Notes under the pieces: model-generated | What the model saw: the letters and a program-made list of their open reading frames with translations, nothing else | Told to the model about the DNA's origin: nothing | Databases searched by the model: none | DNA from: Halichondria panicea | Lineage: Eukaryota > Porifera > Demospongiae > Suberitida > Halichondriidae | Length of the DNA stretch: 64,000 nucleotides | Assembly: GCF_963675165.1 (NCBI RefSeq) | Contig: NC_087390.1 | Location: forward strand, 2,990,001-3,054,000 | Direction: 5' to 3' | Shown here: in pieces, positions 47,735 through 64,000 of the stretch | Layout: every line of letters begins with the position of its first letter | Position numbering within the stretch: position 1 is the stretch's first letter | Made by a program: the position numbers and the translations under genes

Positions 47735-48171
47735 CGCATCTGGATTCCCTCTATGACACACTGCTGGAGCAGAACTTACTGCGAATCATTGAGCCTTACT
47801 CGTGTGTGGAAATTGATCATGTGGCTAAAATCATTGAGCTGCCCTTAGTAAGTACTTAGTCCCAGAGGAGGTTCAACATGCGTGCATAAATCACTACAAG
47901 TTCAGTGCATTGATGTCATTGTGGTCACACTTTAACCTCCAGGCCAATGCACTAACACTCGTAGTGATTCGTGCACGCATGTCATACCTCTTTCTTCTGG
48001 CTTAGCCCCTTGACAGTCACATGACTTGATGACATGATAATTGCTAGCCAGCCCTATAGTTCTGTATTGTCATGTATCATGCACAATGTGTTCATCATAG
48101 CACAGAGCCACACACAACCTCATCACATCCTGTCATTAACCTCATCACATCCTGTCATTGTTCTAATAGGA

Positions 48172-48212
<41 letters not shown>

Positions 48213-49022
48213 GTCTTAATGGTGAGAGCTCCTGTGTGTGTGGGGAGAAGGGAGGGAGGGGGATCAAACACTTCATCAATCTCCAATTGTACTACTGTAT
48301 AGCGCCAAATTTTCGAGGCATTTATATTTCGTGGAATAACTGCTTATCGGAAGCCACACCTTTAACTCTTTGCACGTTATAGCAGATATTTTTAATTAAA
48401 GAACAGTTTTTATGTAGGATTGCTAACCCATGAAATCAGCGAACATTTCGCGCTATACAGTATTCGTGTTCAGACAAGCTGGTTGTCTCAGCAGGTTCTA
48501 ATCATAGCAGCTATTTTAGCCACCTTGCATTCTTTGCACCACTCAGCCGTGCAGTATCAATGGAGCACCTTTCACAGGTGCTTAGTTGGGGTTTGTCCAG
48601 TGGACACTCGATATATTAGCCAAGAATAGTGTCTATTCACACATGCCCATATTTCCACCTCCCTAATGATTATTTATGTTCAGCCTTGGGGTAGAAGTGT
48701 ATGTGAGCCAAGTTAAGTTGACTGCACATACATTAATTGCGTACGTTAATTGTCACAACTATATATGATTCTATTTTTTCGTACGGGTCAAAAATCAACT
48801 GCCTACCAACCCGCAGTCGCTAAAAACAGTGTGTAAATAATGTCCAGTAAAAGCTAATCATTCCCTCCTCCCCTTACAGGTATTCTTGACCAAGGCAGGG
48901 GGGTGCTGATTGTGTTCGAGGATACGGCTGTTGACCAGACATACACGACCTCCCTGGATACTATCTCAAGCATGGGCAAAGTGGTAGACGGACTGTACAG
49001 TAGGGCGTTGCAGCTGCAATAG
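44381..49022 (+). CDS. PSMD11: 26S proteasome non-ATPase subunit 11 (Rpn6)
   Basis: PCI-domain lid subunit that clamps the 19S regulatory particle to the 20S core. Eleven exons 44381..44480, 44566..44673, 44795..44919, 45105..45290, 45576..45714, 46307..46448, 46939..47062, 47468..47515, 47734..47847, 48170..48221 and 48880..49022 give 1281 nt, 426 aa (human 422). Recognisable: [131 protein letters not shown] and the PCI end [20 protein letters not shown]. The start is 234 bp past the upstream gene's stop; TGCGCATGC at 44266-44274 lies in that spacer. Confidence 0.98.
47641..47732 (+). repeat. (CA)n microsatellite forming a splice-acceptor tract
   Basis: About 92 bp of CA with two CG interruptions, running straight into the CAG acceptor of PSMD11 exon 9 in place of a normal polypyrimidine tract. 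Confidence 0.95.
47863..48000. mobile_element. MITE with CAGAGGAGGTTCAACATGCG end
   Basis: A 138-bp hairpin-like element in a PSMD11 intron. CAGAGGAGGTTCAACATGCG followed by AAATCACTAC on the left pairs with GTAGTGATTCGTGCACGCAT..CCTC on the right. It shares its first ten bases with the MITE at 5587. Confidence 0.65.
48290..48400. repeat. Possible dispersed repeat (GTATAGCG..AATTTTCG word)
   Basis: CTGTATAGCGCCAAATTTTCGAGG at 48295 resembles CCGTATAGCGGGTAATTTTCGC at 62540, suggesting ends of a short dispersed element. Boundaries not resolved. Confidence 0.35.
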
Positions 49023-49334
49023 CCTCTGGCTAGGGACAATCATTATAGTGTCACTGTTCAAATAGATGGTATTTATCTCTCAATGTTTTTGTGCTTGATG
49101 ATCTCGTAACAAGTTGTGCACCCACGCTCGTGTTCACTAATGGATAATAAGTTGTAATAATTAAGTTGATAAACTGTTTTAATTAATGAATATACTTGAA
49201 GTGATTGTATGTGCACACTCGTAAAGGTATAAAAAAAAATAATTCAGATGGAGTGTCTTAAAACTATACTTTGTACGTCCTGACTTAATTATAATTGATG
49301 AAGAAATTGACACAACACACACACACAAACTGCA
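49023..49334. other. Tail-to-tail intergenic spacer
   Basis: The 312-bp gap between the PSMD11 stop and the receptor stop on the other strand. AT-rich 3' flank; no room for a kinase domain of the receptor gene. Confidence 0.6.
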
Positions 49335-52300
49335 CTACACACAGGTCATCAAATGTTCTTTGCTGGGAGTGGTCTGATTGCTGGTCGTTGACATATCTGA
49401 AGACTGTACACTGGCTGCTCGGCTTGTATCATCATACACATTACCATGGCAACCAGTTGAGAAGTTATTCACGGATGCAATAACGTGCTTCTTAGACAGT
49501 TGCAATGTCTTTCTTCTCCGACGATGTCGTACATAGCAAGTGACGAGTGCTGCAACAACAAATGTCAGGAGTAACATGGCTAATATTGAGAGTACAACAG
49601 TCAACACTAGAAACAGGAGATCGTCAGCAGCAGCAGCAGGATGTGTCATAGGTGTAGTCAGAGGGGGCGTGGTCAATTCATCGGTGATTGTAGGAGGATG
49701 GGATCGAGCAAAAAGCTCAGATGGTATTTCTTCGTATCTCGGATTCATATTGCAGAATCGAGAGGTACAACAACTTGTATACTTGTTAGGTTCTGTTATT
49801 CCGCATTTGCTCTGATTGTCCACACACAATCTCTTCTCGTACAAAATGATCCCGTCGTCCACAGTGAACTCAGTGGCACAGGCGTGGCTGGACTTACAGA
49901 GGATATCATCGACACAGTCGGAGCCATCGCAATGGCAGTAGATCAGGTTGTCTGATTCGGACGTTACCATGTCAACAGCCTCGGTAGTGCTAGAGATGGG
50001 TGTGAGGATGGGAGGTGAGATGTGGGGGCGGTCGGATACAGCCTCAGTGGTGGTGGTGGAGTCTGTATTTGTGTGTGTGAGGGGGCGGTGAATGTGTGAA
50101 AGTGTGACTGTCTATGGAGTTCTAGTAAACAAAAATTATACTCATCAAAGACACGTCCAGTAAAACACAATGCGTCATATCAACTGTATATATCTCACCT
50201 GGTGTGAGTGTTGTGTTGACTTGATCAGCGGTGACCTGATCAGGGAAGAACTCATCAATGGACAGCTCAATGTTGCACATGTGACTGTCACAGCACCTCT
50301 TCACCTGCGGTAAATTTACAGTCAATGTAATATTATGAGGTTACAATATTAAATCACACGAAACCTACATGCTGTGTGCACTTGTAGCACTAGATTACAC
50401 ACAAGTGAATTATCTCAATAGCCAATGCATGCAATGGCTTTGGCTAATTCACCCCACGAACATGTGTTCACATTTTTACTAGCCACACAAACCACTCCAT
50501 AAGCATGTGTACAATGTCCGCTACATTGTCATTATACAGTCTATATACCTTCCTGTTCCTGGTCTCCTCTACACAAAGTCCCACAGAGCACCCCCTCCTA
50601 GACACTATGTCTCCGTTCATCATTCGGCGTAGAGAGGAGTAACAGGTGGATGTCAGCGAGCAAACTTCAATGACATCACTCAGGGCAGAGTTGGACCTGA
50701 AGCAGCTCGGATTGGGCGTAATTGAAGGGAAGGATGTGATCAGGTTGGGGGCGGAACCTATATGTGTAGGAGGGGGCGGTGAATTTAATATAATTTACGC
50801 CTATAGCTAAAAATGCTGCAACAGTGCAGATAGAAGTTCAGTATACATACATACACGTAGAGCAAGTTTTTTTTATGCCACCTAGCTAGCTGCTGCTATT
50901 CAATCTAGCACAAATGTTACATTGAATGTAATGGACGTGACTTCAGTGTCAGGAATACATTTGCCACGTAACGAATAAATTGAGGCAATCAAATATCAAA
51001 AAGCAGTATGAAGTGTTTCTCATAACAATCTGCTGGTGTCCGGTTGTAATAGGACACGGCTGATTAACCACCAATCAAAAGACAACGTGAATCATTACCA
51101 AACTCTCAAACACAAACACCAACTATTAATCACTCACATAGCTATGTACACACTTTTAATCTTTCCCACGAGAATTGCATACATGGTCATATTCATGCTG
51201 AGACACTATTCAAGTAACTATAGTACTGACATTCACAATGTTTTTCTGCTGTAGTTCACCAGAAACTACGTTTGATTTTCAACCATTCATCCGCTCACAA
51301 TCACATATGAATGCTATGAATGTGCTGCTACTACGGCAACACGGGTATCAAATTGAGGTCGTAATTAGCGCTATAATTACTCAGCTATTGCTATATAATG
51401 CATTTTTAAGTGATTCGGCACAATCCACACGCATAACTGCACGCTTGAATGCTTCCAATGTTATTCATTATCTAAACCTACACGTAACTTTGAAACTCAT
51501 CAAAGAATAAAAAAATTCATGCATGATGCACTAATTACAGCGAGAGTATACATTACACAGCTGATATGAATACCGAGAACTATCGCCACATGTGACAACT
51601 AGGGCAAGGCTCAAGTGAAGTCATAATCTGTCAGAAAAACTGTCAAAGTGATAAACAATTGAATCTCATTGGAGACTCCTTTAGCAGAACTATAAGTTCC
51701 CTAAGGCTCTCTTTGATCACTAAACAAGAGAAATCAATGACAAAGTAATAATTATAACCACCGTCATTCTTAAGAAGCGTACACCTACAACCACTAACTA
51801 TACACACCCCCCAACATATTTTACCCTTTGTAATCTAGTACGATAGAACACACACATTTACATGCACACACTTACTGGGGGAACTGGAATCCGACGCGGT
51901 AGTAGTGTCAGGAATTCCTGGAATCAGAATGGGAGCTATGGTGAACTCGGAATCGGGCTGGCTAGTGGGGAGTGATGGAGTGCCTTGTGTCTGTCCAAGT
52001 TCTGCTGTGAGGTTTTCGTTGCAGTAGTCACTATGGTTACAGCAGAGCATGGTGTTGAGAGTTGATGAAGTATTGCACTGACTATTGGATCCGGATGATA
52101 CACAGCCTCTCACATGTTCAATTTCTGCGTCCGGTTCAGTACTTGCCTGTGAAAGTTGTGAGAGTTGTGAGGGTGGTGGGGGTGTGCATGCTACATGCAT
52201 GACTAATCTATAAGCGCTATAAGCGCTATCAACAGATGTTGCCTATCGCCCACTCTAACTTATCTTATCAGTCTCTTAAACAAACATTAAACCACTCGAA

Positions 52301-52825
52301 AGTCAAGCACCAAGACAACCACACAAATTCACAATCCCACAATACCATCACTCACCTTGGAAACACGAAAGTAGCAATTATCTCCACTACACTCGTCTCC
52401 CACCCCACAATCAGAACAGGTGCATATCAGAGCATCTGTGGAAACAAGTGGTTTTTGTACATATTATCCAACACGCATTCGACAAGTCACAAAGTGTTGT
52501 TTTCACATAATATTTGTAGTGTGTACACGTATGTATTGTTTGTCTCAGTGCATTGTTTCTGTCTGCAGAATAAAAAGTCCATGCAGTCTAAGACAAAATT
52601 ATGTTGCATGGAGGACCATGAAATAAATAAGATTGAGAGACACCTACACAGAAGACCACATACTGAAACCACAAGTAATGAGCAAAGGACATTCGTGGCA
52701 CACAGTATTTGGAAGGGAGTTATATGCAGCTGACCAACAATTTTGCAGTATAGCTACAGGCATGCATGCATACCTGAGAGTGATGCGAGTAGCAACAGTG
52801 ATGTTAGAACAAATAGTGACTTCAT
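49335..52825 (-). CDS. Single-pass receptor with three Ly6/activin-receptor-type three-finger domains, no kinase
   Basis: Six exons, complement(49335..50062, 50199..50304, 50549..50757, 51876..52146, 52356..52435, 52774..52825), 1446 nt, 481 aa. A signal peptide (MKSLFVLTSLLLLASLS) is encoded by exon 1. Three Cys-rich modules follow, each ending in the three-finger CC-x(4-5)-CN motif: LCCNHSDYCNENL, RCCDSHMCNIELS and SCCTSRFCNMN. They are separated by Ser/Thr/Pro linkers. One TM helix (LLFLVLTVVLSILAMLLLTF) is followed by a basic stop-transfer RHRRRR and a cytoplasmic tail of about 60 residues ending MTCV, a class I PDZ-ligand pattern. The layout recalls TGF-beta/BMP receptor ectodomains or BAMBI-like decoys, but Ly6/uPAR-type receptors are an equal alternative. 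The ligand is unknown. Confidence 0.83.
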
Positions 52826-53456
52826 CTCGTGTCTTGTTCAGATAATGCTAAGTGTGGATAAAATGTGAACGTAGTACGTACTTACACAATTATATAGTAC
52901 TCAGGGAGTGTGCTAATTAATTAATGAGCAATTGACCCAGATTAACGAAGCAAGCAAAAAGAATTCAGTCCGCCAGTGCCCTCGCAAAATTTAACAGAAC
53001 AACATGCAGCAATGTTGCGGGATGTACTAGCTAGCTAGCTAGCTGGTTTGCACTTTAACTATATTATTTGCACTCTAACTATAATTATAGCTAAGCAACA
53101 AGCTGCAGCTAGCTAACACGTATACAATAATGTGCACCAGCTTTCACACAAGGCTCCATATTATAACAGCTAGTATAGTGCTAGTATACACACTAATTTT
53201 GAAACTCACTTGGATGCAAATAATTATAATGTGATGGTCAAATTCTCTAGTAAACGTTATCACTTCTTCAGCCTAGACTGATGATGGAATAGAGAGAATA
53301 GAGAGCCACTATAAAGGAGTAGAGGAATAGAGGCGGAACACTACGACTTGCATTTCTCGAAGGCACTGAAGCTTGACCCATTAAACCACAACATTGCACT
53401 GCACAGCAAAGGGGAGGGGCTCGACTATACTGCGCATGCGTAAACATTCTAACACT
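52826..53456. other. Spacer between delta-tubulin and the three-finger receptor gene
   Basis: The upstream region of the receptor gene. It contains TAGCTAGCTAGCTAGCT near 53029 and TGCGCATGCG at 53431-53440, a good NRF1-type word. No gene seen. Confidence 0.45.
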
Positions 53457-54857
53457 TCACAACTGCAAACCTGCATAGTCTTTAATAAGCTGTTCCATAG
53501 TAACAAAACAACTTAAAAAGTCCTCACTATCAAGTCCATACTTCTCATACTGATGCACATAAGCCTTGGCAGTGTACATGTTCCATGCTTTCCTGCACAC
53601 AGAGTTCAATGGTCGAATGCAACTTTGACTGTTTGATACCAAAGTGCAGGTCTTCTCATAACCATTAAAACCGAGGCTACTGCACCATACTGAGCATGTG
53701 CAGGACTGGGGGACACTGTTTGAGTACAGCCGTGGATCGGTAAAGCCTGAAGTATCGACAGCGTTCAATTCATTCCCGCGTAGCACAATCAAATTCGCTA
53801 AACTTGTGTTGAAGTGATCAGGGGAGCACAAACTTGCATACTGTTCCGGATTAGTTGGTCTTGACGGCCTTTGTACTCCAATATCACGAGCCCAGTCCAT
53901 CCCCTCTTCTATTGGGGAGTTGGTAATGAGCATTTGACGAAGATGTTTCAACAAACCGGACCAAAGGTAGTGAGTGTACTCATGAGATCGTTCGGGAATT
54001 TGAGGGATGGTTTTCAGCGATAACATCTTGTAACTGGGAGTGGGGCAAAGAGATTCTTGCAATGCAGTCAGAGAGCACATGTTGTAGAGCAGTGAATCAG
54101 GTGCCGATGATGATATTTGATTGTGGTGATCAAACCGTATAGAAGGTTGTAAAACGCTTGCCAGAGAATGGCAGACAACAGAGTTGATATCTTTGAACGT
54201 GATCTCTTTCAGTCGCAACAGTTTCGAGCACACTTTGTGCAGCTGGTCATTCTGTAACAACAGTATTGCATCGGACACTCTCTGTAAATGAGCAGTCGTC
54301 AATAATGTGTTGTAATCTTGCACAATCACCTCCCCCGAGTCGTATGGCCAGACTATCTGATTGGCTAAAACAGATTTTGGATACGAGTCCTTTATCTCCT
54401 CAGAGACCCTCGCCCCCACGCCTGATCCCGTACCCCCGGCAACACTCATCAGGACAAGAAAACCAGCCAATGAATCGCATCGCTCAGTTTGCCTCTGCAC
54501 CATTTCCAAAATATCGTCACAAGCCGATGGGCCGTGACAAAGGTATCCATTGGCCCAGTTATTCCCGGAGCCTCGTTTCTGTGTGTAGACACATCGTTCA
54601 TCATATAGCCACGTCTTCGATCTCCGTGCAGACGATATCGTTTGTTGTATTACTTTAGACTCCATATCCACCAATACTGCCCTAGGCATTGGAGCACATG
54701 CGGTGTTCGGTGATGCGTAGAAGAATCGCTCGATGGATGAGCTATCATAGTCTCTGTGCAGCCTCTGGTGGACTTGTGCATCATTATAGATGGTGGAGAA
54801 GAGTTGGTTGCCTATTTGGTTCCCACATTGGCCCAACTGCACCGTCACAATAGACAT
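53457..54857 (-). CDS. TUBD1: Delta-tubulin, intronless
   Basis: Centriolar tubulin needed for triplet microtubules. A single uninterrupted frame of 466 aa. It starts MSIVTVQLGQCGNQIGNQLF, with the tubulin N-terminal nucleotide loop, and has VLVDMESKVI, the delta-type GSGNNWANGYLCHGP, the GTP-binding SVAGGTGSGVGA, NQIVWPYDSGEVIVQDYN, YLWSGLLKHLRQMLI, FNTSLANLIVLRG, LVSNSQSCIRPL and KAWNMYTAKAYVHQY. Length and ends match TUBD1 orthologs. The absence of introns contrasts with every other confident complete gene here and may reflect an old retrocopy replacing the parent, or intron loss. The frame is intact, so it is probably functional. Confidence 0.97.
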   Translation of the reverse strand: MSIVTVQLGQCGNQIGNQLFSTIYNDAQVHQRLHRDYDSSSIERFFYASPNTACAPMPRAVLVDMESKVIQQTISSARRSKTWLYDERCVYTQKRGSGNNWANGYLCHGPSACDDILEMVQRQTERCDSLAGFLVLMSVAGGTGSGVGARVSEEIKDSYPKSVLANQIVWPYDSGEVIVQDYNTLLTTAHLQRVSDAILLLQNDQLHKVCSKLLRLKEITFKDINSVVCHSLASVLQPSIRFDHHNQISSSAPDSLLYNMCSLTALQESLCPTPSYKMLSLKTIPQIPERSHEYTHYLWSGLLKHLRQMLITNSPIEEGMDWARDIGVQRPSRPTNPEQYASLCSPDHFNTSLANLIVLRGNELNAVDTSGFTDPRLYSNSVPQSCTCSVWCSSLGFNGYEKTCTLVSNSQSCIRPLNSVCRKAWNMYTAKAYVHQYEKYGLDSEDFLSCFVTMEQLIKDYAGLQL

Positions 54858-55212
54858 AAGTCTTAAAGCTGCTTGAGATCAAGCTCGAATTAAATATAGG
54901 AGAGGCAAGACACGCCCCCATCCCATGCTGACTCAGCGTCTATGATTTCAAGAAACAAGACAAGTACACTGCATATAATACTGCTGCACAGAAGAAAGTA
55001 TTAAAGAGCAGCGAGATTCTGAGAGCATCAAAGAAAACAGGTCTACAATACTGCTATACAGAAGGTGTACCAAACAGAGGAGAAGTTTGTGTACAGAAGA
55101 GCTGATACAATTTGTTTCACCAAGCGCTTAAACGAGCAGGGCGGCCCGTTTCTTTTTTATTATACGAGATATGAACAATCTATTGTAACCTAATTGAGCT
55201 CCATAAGTTGTT
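54858..55212. promoter_or_regulatory. Divergent promoter of TUBD1 and the HECW-like gene
   Basis: A 355-bp spacer between opposed starts. No strong TATA is seen; GCTGCTTGAG and AGACACGCCCCCATCCC (GC-box-like, near 54910) lie close to TUBD1. Role inferred. Confidence 0.4.

Positions 55213-64000
<8,788 letters not shown>

Noticed and set aside
51036-51510. ORFs of 72 and 90 aa on the plus strand
   Set aside because: Inside a 1.1-kb intron of the receptor gene, with AT-rich composition and no recognisable domain.
52236-52845. ORFs of 165 and 70 aa on the plus strand
   Set aside because: Antisense to receptor exons 1 and 2 and their intron; composition looks random.

Overview
The window reads as nuclear DNA of an early-branching animal, most likely a demosponge. 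It is intron-rich and densely packed. Metazoan housekeeping and signalling genes (ARPC2, SNF8, PSMD11, TUBD1, HECW, kinesin-3, granulin, GLCCI1/FAM117-like) sit beside genes unusual for animals: an L-rhamnonate dehydratase, a DEX1-like FG-GAP protein and nuclease-kinase proteins of Crinkler type. Introns are mostly 60-600 bp with GT-AG ends, and many carry CA/TG microsatellites next to the splice sites. Organism and orthology are inferred from remembered family sequences; no search was run.

Layout. 0.6-1.3 kb: myosin-I motor exons (-) beside a 200-N gap. 2.5-3.4 kb: TDP2 (-), head to head with a 12-exon L-rhamnonate dehydratase (+, 3.5-8.2 kb). 8.4-13.1 kb: a secreted 19-domain granulin protein (-), head to head with a 21-exon kinesin-3 (+, 13.3-19.0 kb) whose first intron looks like a U12 AT-AC intron and whose C-terminus is a CaaX box. 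19.6-21.4 kb: decayed multipass membrane gene (-). 21.6-25.1 kb: foldback and tandem repeats with a few unrecognised exons. 25.1-26.8 kb: nuclease-kinase gene (-), with a shorter related-looking gene at 28.1-29.1 kb (+). 29.6-30.4 kb: two MITEs. 30.6-33.3 kb: SNF8/VPS22 (-), head to head with ARPC2 (+, 33.5-35.6 kb). 36.0-38.6 kb: DEX1-like protein (-), head to head with a GLCCI1/FAM117-like gene (+, to 44.1 kb), then PSMD11/Rpn6 (+, 44.4-49.0 kb). 49.3-52.8 kb: single-pass receptor with three three-finger domains and no kinase (-). 53.5-54.9 kb: intronless delta-tubulin (-), head to head with a HECW-type E3 ligase (+, 55.2 kb, running off the right edge).

The genes do not form one pathway. 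They are independent cellular functions: DNA repair, sugar acid catabolism, secretion, microtubule transport, ESCRT-II sorting, actin branching, proteasome, centriole and ubiquitin ligation. The shared architecture is five divergent gene pairs with short intergenic spacers, at least two of which carry a GCATGCGCA (NRF1-like) word. Most exon models were checked by hand: phases close exactly and the summed coding lengths are multiples of three.

The most interesting signals are the AT-AC intron, the prenylation motif on a PH-less kinesin-3, the higher-order (6 x 228 bp) duplication in the granulin gene, the nuclease-kinase genes, the kinase-less multi-three-finger receptor, and several repeat families including a 593-bp foldback element with an apparent 13-bp target duplication.
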